A stretch of DNA of 64,000 nt. Source: Isochrysis galbana. Taxonomy: Eukaryota > Haptophyta > Isochrysidales > Isochrysidaceae. Positions within the stretch are counted from its first letter, which is position 1, and each line of letters starts with the position of its first letter. Shown one piece after another: positions 48,624 to 60,180 of this stretch. The notes below the pieces were generated by a model. The model was not told the DNA's origin and did not search any database. It saw only the letters and a program-made list of their open reading frames with translations. Position numbers and translations under genes: made by a program. Location of the stretch: contig CM030941.1 of NCBI GenBank assembly GCA_018136815.1, forward strand, positions 3,702,608-3,766,607, in the 5' to 3' direction.

Positions 48624-50027
48624 ATGCGCGCGGTCAACACGGATGTGGGCGAACATGCCGTGATCCAGCAGAAGCCCGCCATGCTTGGTGGCATGAGCGC
48701 GTGCTTCGCCGAGATGCCGCTCCTCCGCCCATGCCCAATTCGCGCGATCCCAGCGGTCGAGGCCCCCCCACCGCTCTGGCGGCTTATGTGTGTTCTCGAC
48801 GTCCACTGCGACAAAGAGCATTGTCCGGGCGTGAGGGGCAAGTGCACTGACTACACCGTCAGCAACCTCAAGGTTTTCCCCGTGCATGTCCAGCTCTTGG
48901 TGCGCAGCAGCTGCAATCGGCACCCATTATGCGTGGCATCGTCCTCGCCCTCCCCCCCCCCCCTCGACTCCGCCGAAGCCCCAACGCCTCGGGTGGTGCC
49001 ACGCGCAGGAGGGCTCGGTGCACAAACAGATCCCGCAGCTTCCTCCACCTGGATGTTTCTGTCTGTCTCCTCTCCACCCGTACACAAAATCCTTGACCCC
49101 CCCCCGCCCCTTCTCTCAGGATTCACATGGCAATGCAATCAAGCATCACCCTCGCATCACGCTGAAAGCGAATGTCGTCTTCAGCGACGACGGCATGCCC
49201 GTCACAGACCAACTGCCGCCAAATGCACAGCAATTCGCGGAGTCCGTGCGCAGCGAGCAACAACTGGTGTGTGGCTCCGCCACGTTCCACCTGCGCTTGG
49301 GCAAGCAGGTGACGACCGACAAGCTCTCCTCCTCTGAAAGAGACCAAAAGCGGCTCTTCCGAATTCAAATCACGGCCCTCGAGCCGGAATTTGCGGGTAC
49401 GCTGCGTCCATACCCGACCTGCCTCAGAGGTCCGATGTCTGCCAGGCCCTGGGAGAGGATATTCAAGTGCGTAGACGGATCACCCCCTTCTCCCCATCAC
49501 GCTCGGCCTCCACAGGTCTGTGCGTGCAGACCGTGGCTGTGCGCTCCTTTGCCAAGCTGCCGTGCAGGCGCAGAGACCCGGCCCCGACATCTGTGGCCAA
49601 CGCCCCTTCAACCGCCGCTCCGGCACCTGCTGGTGACCTGGCAAGGCTCACAACCAACCTCTTGCCGCAAATTCAAGCTCTGCTCTTGCCTCAAGTGGAA
49701 GCGCAATGGCACGCGCGGCACGAGGAAAGTATGGCGGAAATCGGCCAGCTGCGCTCCGAAATGGCGGGTATGCGCTCCCTCATCGAGACGCTCGTGCAAA
49801 AGATTGCTGAGCGCCACGTCGAGGCCGTAACGGCCTCGAACTCAGAAGTTTCAACCCCTTCAGTACAGCCAGACTTAAAAGCGGCCTTTGGCTCAGAGGA
49901 GTCGCGGCAGGCGAAAGGGTCACTTGTACGAGTGGTACCACCCGAAATGGATGATGAAGACTCTCAGGATGCCAAAAGAGCGCGCGCCCTCAATCACCCG
50001 GACTGCATGGTGAGGATATGCCAGTGA
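48624..50027 (+). CDS. Unassigned spliced protein: beta-rich domain plus coiled coil
   Basis: Exons by good splice sites: (start unsure) to 48899, 49120-49396 and 49516-50027; donors GTGCGC and GTACGC, acceptors CAG. The join VHVQLL + DSHGNAIKHHPRITLKANVV is smooth. It is followed by PVTDQLPPNAQQFAESVRSE, LVCGSATFHLRLGKQVTTDK and KRLFRIQITALEPEFAG, then LCVQTVAVRSFAKLPCRRRD. This alternation of strands ending in a basic segment resembles beta-sandwich DNA-binding domains, but I cannot name a family. After a Pro/Ala linker, residues LLPQIQALLLPQVEAQWHAR and ESMAEIGQLRSEMAGMRSLI form a coiled coil. The tail is acidic (PPEMDDEDSQDAKRAR). The first exon has CDKEHCPGVRGKC. A nuclear regulator is a plausible inference. 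The 5' end is unresolved; I show the first ATG that keeps frame (MRAVNTDVGEH). Confidence 0.6.
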
Positions 50028-52834
50028 TGTTTGCCGCTGGCACAGGGGCGATCTCGAAAGAATCCATAGACTGCTGCAAAGCCGCAGCTTGCGCGCCTCA
50101 TCCAGTTGGCATCGGCTTTGGCGAGACGCCCGCACGCGCCTCAAACAAGGATAGGCAGATCAATTGCCGTGAGTTCAGCGGCCCATTAGGTAGCCCCTAC
50201 GGCGCACCCTCAGATGTCCGCTAGCCGCCACCTACTGGCTCTCTACCATCTTGTGACATGCACGGGGGACGACGCCCCGGCGCAGAGAAGGCAGAGAGGC
50301 GCAGGCAGAAAGGAGACAAGGACGCATGGACTTGCTGTTAACACGCCGAGTCCGCGCCGATGTCGGTGCCATGCACACATTCTCGCGAATGTGGAACTCT
50401 CGTGAGTGATAAGACGGTTGCGACATCCACCAGGCTACCGGCCCCTGGGCGGGTGGCCATCATTCGGAATCCCATGCTCACATTCACCACTGATTTAGAT
50501 CTGTGTCGAGTAGCATCCACGGCCTCGCCATGTGTAGTAAGCAGTGGACAATGATAGGCGCTTTCTGTTCCATATGACGCAATCCATTGTTGTGCATAGC
50601 GGTGTCTTTCGGTTTTTGTCATCCCGTCTCGTTTCATTCTGCGTCCTCATAGATTGAGTGTTCAGTTGACTCAACGTACGCACACATTGTTTTCTTGATT
50701 GGCTTAAGTTGGCGTATTGTTGGTTGGTTGCAAGATACTGCGCCCGGGTGCAGCAGTTGAGTCCCAACAGCAGTGGCCACCCAGGCGGGAAGCGGTCAAC
50801 GGCGACTGCCGGCCTAGCCGCTAGGCACAGCTACAGGCACGTAGACGCTGCAAAAGGAATCAAACGTCGGTAGTAAATGAGCTGTCCCCCTCTGCATGTC
50901 GCCCTTTGGCAGTCGCGACCAAGCTACCTGTGCCATGCGGAAGCCACGACGGACGGGGGAGTTGCAGTGCTAGTGTGCTGGGTTGGGGCTCTTGTTGCCT
51001 TCCGAATGTACTGCACGCGACGGTCTCGAGTACGCCGAAGAGTAGCGCCTGGACTTCTTCGACATTATGGAATGGAGGTGCCAATGGCGGCGCCAATACA
51101 TCCATTAGCATCAGCAGAAGAGCGAGTAGCGCGCCGTTCGCCACTTCACATCCTTTAAAGCCCAGCATTCTGACAGGCTGATGGTCTTGGTTTGCGTCCG
51201 GCAGTTGGCGTGTGGAGGATGGCGATTGCTGGCGCCTCTTTTACGGCATGCATGGTCTTACCCAACCGTTGGTCTCGGCTTTCTGCGCAAGCTGGCGCGC
51301 CGTCTCGTGGTCTGTGAGAGATACAATTTCAAGGCTTCTTCTTCACATCTCCGTCAGCTCATCAAATCCTCCTGTGACAAGCGCATTGGCCGGACCCACC
51401 GATCGGCCCAGATGTATCTCGATCGGTAAGACGATATCTTTATTCTGTACGTTGCCTCGTTGGTTACACTCCGGCAATTTCTTTGGCGTTCCCCGGGGGA
51501 AAACCGAGGAGAGGGCTAAGCATCGCCGCTCCCTCACCAAGGCGATGTCGGCAGTGCGCTCAGCGGCTTATCAGAGATGTGGGCCCGATGTCGGCCTCAG
51601 CGTACGGTCGTGCAAGCGGCCGGTGCCGAATTGGCGGGGTGCGAGGTGCCGGAAAGTGCAAATAATCTGAGAATGCGCCCGGCTGCGGCGACCACCAGCG
51701 GCTCTCGGCACACCCCAAGGCTAGCCAGCGGTGAGGGTCTGGAGGCGAGCCGCCGAGGCGCTCGTTCGCAGTCCCGGCGGCCTGACGGGCGGGTCGGCGC
51801 GCGAGGGCTCAGCCAACGAGTTTCGAGAGGCGCCTTACAATTTGGAGGAGTTGAACCGTCGTGAGAGGTCCGCCTCACGTGCCCAATCAGCCACTTGTGG
51901 GCTGGGCATGGAAAGAGGGTCATGGGTATGACTAACGAGGTGGCTCAGAACGCGCTAACGGGCAGATTTCGGAATCCGCGTGGGCATCAGGAAGTGTAGC
52001 GGTGGCGGCCGCCGGCTGGTCGTCTAAGGTGTCGATCCTGCGGTGTGTCCTCTCCCATGAGTGAACCCCGCCGTACTCCACCAAGTCGAAGTGTGCGCGC
52101 GCCGAGCGTTTTCTCACGTTTCCTTGTGATTTCATTCAAAAAACAATCGGTCTTACGGAATATTCTGCCGGATAAAGATTCGGCTGTGGTACTCGTAGAG
52201 TAAAGCGAGGGAAGGGTTTGAGCGGGTTCCGAGTGTTTCTCCGTCTTAGAAGCGCAGTCCCAGTGTGTGGTACGTGGGTTCGCCGAGAGGAGGTGGGCCG
52301 TCTTGAGGATGAATTCTCTTCCCTCTCTTCCCAAACCGTTCCTGTTTCTCCCTTCTTCCGTGTCGGTATTCATCTATTCGTAGGCATACTCCTACGGAGA
52401 GTCTCAAGTCTCAAGGGTATTTTTCTATTTTTATCGCAGCGCAAGCGACTTTGAATCCAACCTGCTACCCCCCTCCCCTCCCGGTGGTGCGGTGGTGTGC
52501 ACTTACCCCCCAGGATGTGGCAGTGTCAGTGGTCATTGGAGGGAGGAATGCAAATCTTGAACCCAACAAATACATGTGAAACATAGTGATATATTTGGGG
52601 GGCGTGGACAAAAACAACAAAACAGTATCTGTTGTAGGTCTTCCAAAAATAGAAAACAGAGAAAGAAAAACTTTTCAATGTACAATGTATCATCGCCAAC
52701 ACACGACAGAGCGGAAAGACTAGCTTAACCCCCTAACAAACGCCGCACCCCGCACCCCCCACGACCCCACGTCGCAGGCTCAATACGCAACACAACTCCA
52801 TACCCACTCTTCACATGACAACACCCACAAGCCA
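50028..52834. other. Large stretch without a supported gene
   Basis: Many short ORFs, none with motifs or splice partners I trust. 51.4-52.4 kb has the look of an untranslated retroelement leader or decayed repeat. 52.5-52.8 kb is A-rich and ends in the target-site sequence CAAGAAACACAAGAGAAA (52835-52852). Confidence 0.35.
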
Positions 52835-52852
52835 CAAGAAACACAAGAGAAA

Positions 52853-53722
52853 AAAAAACATCTGAAGATTCAGGCTACTACCGCTAGCTATAAAGACCAC
52901 GCACTCACGGTACCGACTCACGCCATCGCCTATACCCCAGAACACTCACTCCCTTTACACTACCCCCTTCATTCCTTTGTCTTTGGTATCGGGGGGGGGG
53001 CCCGCGTGCACTACGACGGGCCAAGCGCAAGGGGCGGGCCGGGGCAGACCTGTTGTTGGGTGTTCCTGTGGCAGACAAACGTAAAACGCCTTCTGAACTA
53101 TCTTATATTGTCCCCAGGGGGTCTCGGCCCCCGCCCTTCGGCCTTTCTTCGTCCGCTGCCGCACTTTCGCGGTGTTTGACTGCCGCGCAGGGTGTCTTCC
53201 CGTTGATATACCGTAAATGGGCGGATATCTTACCTATTCTCGGGCCAGATCGTGTGGTTTTTTTGTCGTTCTTTTCCCGTCGTTCTCTTCGTTCTCCTAC
53301 GGGCGTGTGCTGCATGGCGCGCGCCATGGCCCCCTTCTGGGGGGCCCCTCGGGGCCCCCCAGAGGGCCAGCCAGGGCAGCTCAGGGGGCAGTGGAGGCTG
53401 GGGCAGTGCCCCTGGCCTCTCCTGCCTCTCCCTCGCTCGCCTCGCTGGCCCTGGGTGCCCTCCTGGCGGCCTCGGTGGTCTGTGGCTCAGTGGTGAGGGG
53501 GGGGTCAGTACGAGCGAGGGCCAGTGCAGGCGAGTGCGTGCGGCGCGCAGCGCGCGCTCGGCGAAGGTCTGGGCCAGATTGATGTCAGCTCAGCCCCTGC
53601 CAGCAGGCAGGGGCTGAGGTTGGTTGTGCAGGCCCACCCAGGGGGTGTCTGCGATGGAGAGAGGGGGGCGCGAGGCCCCCATTGGCCTCCTACTTATTAA
53701 AGCCCGGGTATAAAAGTAGTTG
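52853..53722 (+). mobile_element. Retroposon family B, full-length copy B4 with target-site duplications
   Basis: 870 bp between perfect 18-bp repeats CAAGAAACACAAGAGAAA (52835-52852 and 53723-53740). The 5' end is an A run with CATCTGAAGATTCAGG; the leader CATTCCTTTGTCTTTGGTAT and GCGTGCACTAC matches the LINE leader at 32.2 kb. Hairpin 53205-53229 (GATAT/ATATC round CCGTAAATGG) is followed by TTACCTATT, as in family A. Hairpin 53590-53617 has a 12-bp perfect stem TCAGCCCCTGCC/GGCAGGGGCTGA with loop AGCA. The tail is CTACTT...AAGTAGTTG. This copy links the LINE leader, the internal hairpin and the tail in one mobile unit. Confidence 0.82.
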
Positions 53723-53740
53723 CAAGAAACACAAGAGAAA

Positions 53741-54555
53741 CCGACCGTCCGATGGAGCGAGAGAAGGTCGAGGAATCGACCATCGGAGATCGGTACACGC
53801 CGCCTGCCACTGGAAACCCAGCACACTGAGCCCCTAAGTAGAGCACGAGGGGACGAGCCGCAAGGCGAGTGCGAGGGAGAGATAAGGGACGCGGGCGCGG
53901 CTGTCAGGGAAAGGTCACAGAGTCGCGCGCGCGGCGTGAATATTAAGAAGTTTTTTTTTATCATCGCCAACACAGATTATACTGGGGGGGGGGGAGCTAG
54001 CTATAGGATGTAGGGATAGGGGGGGCGGCCCGTGGCCTATGTCCGTCTGCGCGTCTGCGCTCTCGGGCGGGCGGCGCGCGCGCGCGCGCTCGCGCGCTCT
54101 AGAGACTCTCTCTCTACCTCCTCCCTCCGGCTCCGGGCTCCCCCCCCTCCTCCTCCTCCTCTCTCTCACCACGTACTACAGCCCATCCATCCATGATCCC
54201 TGCCCATCCCCATCCATGCCAAGCCCAACCAACCGCCAGCACCAATAGCCCCTCCGCCCTCCGCCCTCCCTATACTACAACCACACATCCCCGGCCGCAC
54301 GTCGCGCTCCACGCCCCTTTCGGTTGCGCAAACCCGTAGTCTTAAAGACTACCGGGTTGTCTTCGGGGGGGGGGGGGGGAGAGAACGGAAAATGTTTGCA
54401 TGTCTGCCTCCTTTGCCGCCTTCTGAGCAACGGCGCAACGGCTGAAGCCTCGCCGATCTTCCCCAAGGTTCGCTCCCTCCCCCCGAGGGTCTCCCCTATC
54501 ATTTCCCCGCTTGGGGTGCCCAGGTTTGCCTTGACAACCCACTAAACAGGGCGCA
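53741..54555. other. Intergenic with one long hairpin
   Basis: No gene supported. 54331-54358 is AACCC-GTAGTCTT-A-AAGACTAC-C-GGGTT, a nearly perfect palindrome beside a G run at 54364-54380. Confidence 0.5.
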
Positions 54556-54559
54556 CAAC

Positions 54560-55050
54560 TCATAGGGTCAGGGAGGCTCGGCGCCCGCCATTGCCATTGC
54601 GCGTCGGCGAGATCCGATCGTCAGGGTGTCAGGGCAGTCCGTCCGAGCGTCCGAGGGAGGGAGGAGGGAGCAATGGAGCAGTGGCAGTGCCGGGGGGGGC
54701 GTGAGCGAGGAGCGAGTGAGCGAGAGCGCTCCGCCCACCGAAAAATTGGTAAGTCCCGCGCCTGCCTTACGGGATATAAGTCGAGACCGAGTCCGCCGCT
54801 CCGCCGCCTGCCCGGAGACACCGGAGGAAGGGGGGGGATGATCACCGGGGGGGGGGGGGGGGCACCGGACCATATCTAAGCCCTTCACCCCTATCTATCC
54901 CCCTAGTAGTAGTAGTGCACGGGGGGAATAGCCTGATGGCGGGGGGGGGAAGGGCCGGGAGAGTGGGGGTGTAGAAAGTTTGCTGCGTGAAAGAGAAAGA
55001 ATGTAGTGGGTCCACGGCCGCGTGTGCGGTGAGAACATTAAAAGTTTTGT
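54560..55050 (-). mobile_element. Retroposon family A, copy A3 (5' half)
   Basis: On the minus strand it starts near 55046 (AAAACTTTTAATGTTCTCAC, CGCACACGCGGCCGTGGACC) and keeps GGTGAAGGGCTTAGATATGG. The internal hairpin at 54753-54787 has outer stem GTCTCG/CGGGAC (one G-U pair) and is followed by TTACCAATTTTTCGGTGGGC. It fades into unrelated sequence near 54600; no tail is seen. Confidence 0.65.
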
Positions 55051-55950
55051 TTTTGTTTGTTTCAGTTAGCGACCTCCCTTGTCCCTTGGTTTGCCTGCGT
55101 GCTCTCTCTGATGGTGCTGGCGGCTGGCGATCCGGCGCTGCGCGCCTAGCGCCTAGCGTCTGCTGTTGCTGTGCCCTTGTCCTTGCCTCCTTCACCTGCT
55201 TTCCGATCACGCACGCGCTCCCGCGCGACATACGATAAGCGATACATACCACCATACCACTTGCCACTTGGCATGCATGCAGAGGCAGAGGCAGAGGGCA
55301 GAGGGCAGAGGGCAGAGGGGCCTCATCACAACACCGCAACAGCCGAGGAGACCTTCCCCGAGACCCCCTCCTCCTTGAAGGCTCGACCCAGATAACGCAC
55401 GCCCTTCTTCCTTCTTCGGCAATTTTGGCACACACCCAAAGCGACCACAGCGCCGCCGCTACCGCTACAAGAACTGCCAAGAGGCCTGTCCGAGCCCTCC
55501 CTCAAGCAACAAGCAAGGCCCAAAGTAGTGCACATGGGTCAAACCCCCGGGAACCGAAGGACAAGGACAAGCAAGAACCAAGGAACAACAGGCGGAACAA
55601 GCGGCAAGCGGAACAAGCACGACGGGGGGAGCGGAAGGGGGGGGGAGGAAGGGTGAGGGTGAGGAGTGAGGAGTGAGCGTGAGCGTGGGATACGGGTAAG
55701 GGCGATGTCGTCGGGACACCTGGGGAGGGTAGGCGTAATAGCAGTAGATGGCATCTTCAAAGGTTTCCGGTAGTGAGGATTTGATTCTTCATACTTCATA
55801 CTACATATTACATATTACTACCACAATGTACAATGTCCTTCTTTCTCTGTTTGATGTTTGATGGCTTCCCCTTCAACATTATAATCTATGAATATCTCCA
55901 TAAGCATAATGTTTACTCTTCTGTCCCGGCCGTCAATTGTCCACGCGACC
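55051..55950. other. Intergenic, no gene recognised
   Basis: Contains short AGGGCAGAGGGC tandem units at about 55290-55318 and AT-rich sequence at 55800-55920. No coding signal is supported. Confidence 0.35.
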
Positions 55951-55961
55951 GCGCCGCCGCC

Positions 55962-56400
55962 ATGCCGCGCTGCTCGAAGCGGGGGATGTCGCACTCGCTC
56001 AAAAAGCTGCAGCGGCGGGGGGGCGTTGCCAATGTCAAGTGCGCCAAGTCGAAGCGCAAGCAGGCCAGCCGAGCCGAGAATGCCCGGCCCACCAGGAAGA
56101 AGAGGAAGGCACGTGAAGACCCGGATGGGGACGATGAGATGGCGGACACGTCCGAGGCACGTACAGATGTGGCGAGGCGTGCGGAGGCGCGGAAGCAGCT
56201 GGGCAAGCAGTCGCGCCAAGCCGAGTTCGCAAAGCGCCGCGGTCTCGCGACCCCCAGCATTCTGAGTGCCGCGATGGGCGGTGGCCTCGGTGGCGACGAC
56301 GATCGTGAGTCTGATGCGCTTGCCGCGAGTGGCGTGGCAGAGCGCGCGCTTTCAGTGGCACCGCGAAACCAGCGGAGCTTTCAGAAGGAGCTCGCGCGTG
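55962..56400 (+). CDS. Basic, probably nuclear N-terminal region, cut by the assembly gap
   Basis: From ATG at 55962: MPRCSKRGMSHSLKKLQRRG, KRKQASRAENARPTRKKRKA, then EDPDGDDEMADTSEARTDVA and AERALSVAPRNQRSFQKELA running into the gap. Highly basic stretches are likely nuclear localisation signals. It may be the N-terminus of the strawberry-notch gene that follows or a separate gene; the gap prevents a decision. Confidence 0.5.
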
Positions 56401-56500
56401 NNNNNNNNNNNNNNNNNNNNNNNNNNNNNNNNNNNNNNNNNNNNNNNNNNNNNNNNNNNNNNNNNNNNNNNNNNNNNNNNNNNNNNNNNNNNNNNNNNNN
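56401..56500. other. Assembly gap (100 N)
   Basis: Exactly 100 N, the usual placeholder for a gap of unknown length. The N-terminal helicase half of the strawberry-notch gene is missing from the window and may lie here. Confidence 0.95.
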
Positions 56501-59500
56501 CGGGCAAAACGGCCTCGCGGCTGAATGGCCGACGGATCCCGCTTGATGATTCAGATTCAGCGTCTGAGTGGGTTGCATCCGACGACGGCGACGACGATGT
56601 GAGAGACTATGTCGTCAGCACACTGCCTGCTCAAGTGGGCGCGCTTCGGGCGCACGCGCGTCCCTCAAATCGCCACCACATTCAGCGGGACTCACTCGTT
56701 CCTGCCTCGCAACGTCACCTGCAGAGGGCATCTTCCAGGCCCAGGAAGACGAGTTCTGCTCCCGCCTCGCGCTGCTCGTTGCCCGCCTCGCAGCGCACAG
56801 CGTGGAAGGCCACCACACGCCGCAGGCATAAGAAGGCAGCTGATTCGGATGACGAGGGCGAGTCTGAGGAGGAGGCTGATCTCTCCGTTTACCAGCATGA
56901 TAAACCAGAGGAGGTGAGGTCTAGACTCTCCGCGTCCGCCCACGGACTCCAGACATCAGTGCCGCCCCTCGAGGCTCGTTGCCTTGTAGCCTCACCCTCC
57001 CATGAGCCAACCTGCGAACTTTGCCCGAGTCGCAGATCAAAATGCTTCAGCGTCTCAAGAAGCAGCTTCTTCGGAAGCTGCACCGGCTGCAAATTCCAGA
57101 CAACCCCTTGGACAAGCTGATTCACGAGCTTGGCGGAACCGAACACGTGGCCGAGCTCACCGGCCGCAAGGGCAGGCTCGTGCGCGACGAGACAGGCAAG
57201 ACCGTCTATTCCAAGCGCAATGTGGGCGAATTCGATGCGAATACCGGACGGCAGGTGTGGGCAGGGGCTCGCCGCATGCCTGCTGACGTAGCCTGTTGCC
57301 ACTAAAAGGGCTCATGAGCCTCGGCCGCGTCCTTTGGTCGCAGGTTCCCATGGAGCGGATCAACCTCCAGGAGAAAGCCTCGTTCATGCAGGGCAAGAAG
57401 CTGGTCGCCATTATATCTGAGGCTGCCTCATCAGGTTCACTCCGGCATCGCCACGCCTTGATCAGCCCGGCATAGCACCCTTTTGCTAGGCCTTGCAAGG
57501 CGCCATCCCATTGTCGCGTTTTAGACAGGTCCTACTGGTCCGGCCATCCTGCTGTCGTGCCTTGACTTGAGGACTCCATGTTGTTCACAGGTATTTCGCT
57601 GCAGGCGGACCGGCGTGTCGCCAACACACGCAAGCGCGTGCACATCACCCTTGAACTACCATGGTCGGCCGACCAGTGCATCCAGCAATGCGGACGCACT
57701 CATCGCTCGAACCAAGTGCATGGTCCGGAATACGAGCTGATGATGACTGCGGTGAGGCCTCGCGCATGCGGCTGAATCGGATTCGCAAACGCCTTTCGCG
57801 TCCTGGGCTCCTAAACCTCGTCATCCACGTCGCTAGGGTTGCCCATCCTCGCGCCCCCATCCCCATCCTTCGTAGTGCGGTGGCGAACGCCGCTTTGCGT
57901 CGACAGTGGCGAAGCGCTTGCAGGCACTCGGCGCCATCACGAAGGGCGACCGGCGCGCTGCCGATGCGTCTGACCTCTCTGCTTTCGATGTTGATACACG
58001 GTTTGTCGAGCGAGGGGTGCCAACCGGTGTCCTCCACCTAGCCCATCGGGTCACATCTCCCGCACCGTTGTCTCATAGGTATGGGAAACAAGCCCTTCAT
58101 TCCCTCGTCGAGATCACGTTAGTGCCGGCGATTTCCGCCACCGTACCACCTAGCTCGCACGTGCGACAGGCGCTCGGATTCCGCGCAAGTGACGAGCAGC
58201 TGCAGGTGCGCCCTCACCTCCGAAACTAGTGATGAGGGAAAGAGACTTCGCCCGATGCACGAGGGGCACGCCCTTGAGCCTAGTCGTCGCTTTTGAGGCG
58301 TGACATTCGGGGGACTGCGGCCTTTCACCCTCCACGTACCGGCCGTCCACAGGGAAAGTGGATGGCATACCTTGAAGAAGCCGAGGACGCCTTGGCCGGG
58401 GCAGGCGTCACAACAGACTGCCCGAGCGTGAAGCACTTCCTAAATCGCCTGCTTGGTATGCCGGTCACGATGCAAAACAAGGTGTTCACGCACTTCATGG
58501 CGCTCCTCGAGGAGAAGGTAAGCAATACGCTGTCGAGCACTTGCCTTGTATCGTACACGCTCCACACGATGTCCTCGCGTGGCCCGAGCCTATTCGTTCC
58601 TACATGCTCTTAGCCGGACGTCCATTATGTGAGATGGATGACCTACCGTATTCCGATTCCCATGTGTTTACACACAACAGATTCAGCGTGCTAAGGACAA
58701 CATGGAATTTGATGACGGCGTCGTAGATGTGCGCGGCGAGTCGGTGGAAATCGCGCCCGGATTTCCGACGACCGTTGCACATGACGAGGTCACGGGCGTG
58801 CCTCTGGCCCACTGCAAGATTCTCGTCGACCGCGGATTCTCCTTTGAACGCGCCAAGGAGCTGCTTGCTGATCAGGCCAGCAAACATGGCGGGGAGATGC
58901 CGCGCGAGGGCTTCTACGCTAGCACGCAACCCCTCCCCGGTCGCAACGTGCGGAGCCACATTTTGCTCATCCAAAAGCCGATGCCAACTATGGCATTGAA
59001 CTGGATTCCGACATTTCGCATTTTCCGCCCAGCTACCGGCCTTAGTATGGAGGACACCTACGAAAGGATTGTTGGCAGATACCCTCCAAAATTTTCCAAA
59101 CTGACCGCCGAGCAAGCTGAACAAATGTGGAAACGCCTCTACGATGAGGGCAAGACCGTCTGCTCTCACGGCCCAAATTGCAAGAATGGTCGGAACTGCA
59201 TTGTTGGCAAACGCCAGCAAGAACAGCACATTCTTACGGGCTCGGTTTTGCCGTTCTGGGCGAAAATTAAAGAACAGCTTGACCGCACCAAGAACTTACT
59301 GGGTCGGCAAAGGGAGACCAAGATGCGTATTGTGCGTGTAAGATGCAAGAAAGCGGATGGCACCGAAGTCCGTCTAGTCGGCATCAGGCTGGCCGATCAG
59401 TACACTGTTGATCGGTTGCGCAGCGAGCTCAATGGGTCGACGTCTGAGTCAAAGCCGGAAGTTAAGTCCAACATCAACTCGAAGCGCCCCATCAGTCAAG

Positions 59501-59655
59501 GCAATTCGCGGCCTGAGTCTTCCAAGATGCCCGGGGACGGGTCGTCGGCGCGATCCGCTCCCGATGTCCAGCGAAACACCAATGGCTATCGTGTGAACGC
59601 GAGGTGCGCGGCAATCGCTATGCCCTGCCCAAGTCCACCGTGGACCCATCGCTGA
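56501..59655 (+). CDS. Strawberry-notch (SBNO) family helicase-like protein, C-terminal part
   Basis: SBNO proteins are nuclear DExH-type helicase-like regulators. After the gap an acidic linker is readable ([39 protein letters not shown]). Firm exons follow: 57036-57254 ([40 protein letters not shown]), 57344-57434 ([28 protein letters not shown]), 57591-57751 ([40 protein letters not shown]) and from 57876 ([40 protein letters not shown]). Later exons include [32 protein letters not shown] and a long last exon (about 58690-59655: [36 protein letters not shown]). These are the helicase-C and SBNO-specific C-terminal regions. The Walker A half is not in the sequence. Exon borders after 58010 are approximate. 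Confidence 0.8.
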
Positions 59656-59691
59656 ACCTCTTTAACTCATGCGTCGGAAAGGAGACATCGC

Positions 59692-60040
59692 TCAACCCTG
59701 TTGAGTGGACTCATCGCTCAACCCCGCCCGCTTGACTAGCCCGATGTTCCTCATCTCATCATGCAATGCGTCGTCTGACCACACAGGGTTCGCGTGTTCG
59801 GTCTCCAATCCCCCGCGGGCCAACTCCTGAATGGCAAAGTGGGCACGATCCTCTCGTGGGCTGCCAGTGCACCACCAGCAGGTCGATGGGTTGTCGCGCT
59901 CTCCAATCATGCTGAATCGCATTCTATCCAGGAGAAGAATCTCACCCTCCTTTGAGCCGCGCTCAGTGCTGTTGAATTCGAACTTGTCGGCCAGCGGCGT
60001 GCAGGAGGACTTGAGTAGGGGCTTTAAAGGGTCCATGACT
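59692..60040 (-). CDS. Unassigned exon overlapping a tandem duplication
   Basis: The minus frame reads PLKPLLKSSCTPLADKFEFN, EGEILLLDRMRFSMIGERDN, CWWCTGSPREDRAHFAIQEL and ARGGLETEHANPVWSDDALH, ending GLSDESTQQG. Composition is protein-like. The start of this frame lies in a 140-bp duplication whose second copy (60041-60180) encodes a diverged version (PWKPLLKPSCTPPADKPDFD). No family is recognised. Confidence 0.35.
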
Positions 60041-60180
60041 CTCCAAGCATGCTGAATGTATTATATTCAAGAGAAGAATCTCACCCTCCTTTGAGCTGCG
60101 CACAGTGCTGTCGAAATCTGGCTTGTCGGCAGGCGGCGTGCAGGAAGGCTTGAGCAGGGGCTTCCAAGGTTCCATGACGA
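59901..60180 (+). repeat. 140-bp tandem duplication
   Basis: Two units with starts CTCCAATCATGCTGAAT (59901) and CTCCAAGCATGCTGAAT (60041) share GAGAAGAATCTCACCCTCCT, AGTGCTGT, CTTGTCGGC, GGCGTGCAGGA and CCATGAC. They are about 85 per cent alike by eye. Confidence 0.8.

Noticed and set aside
51181-51429. ORF containing GRTHRSAQ, resembling the helicase motif GRTHRSNQ of the SBNO gene
   Set aside because: Only six residues agree and the flanks do not resemble a helicase; coincidence is likely.
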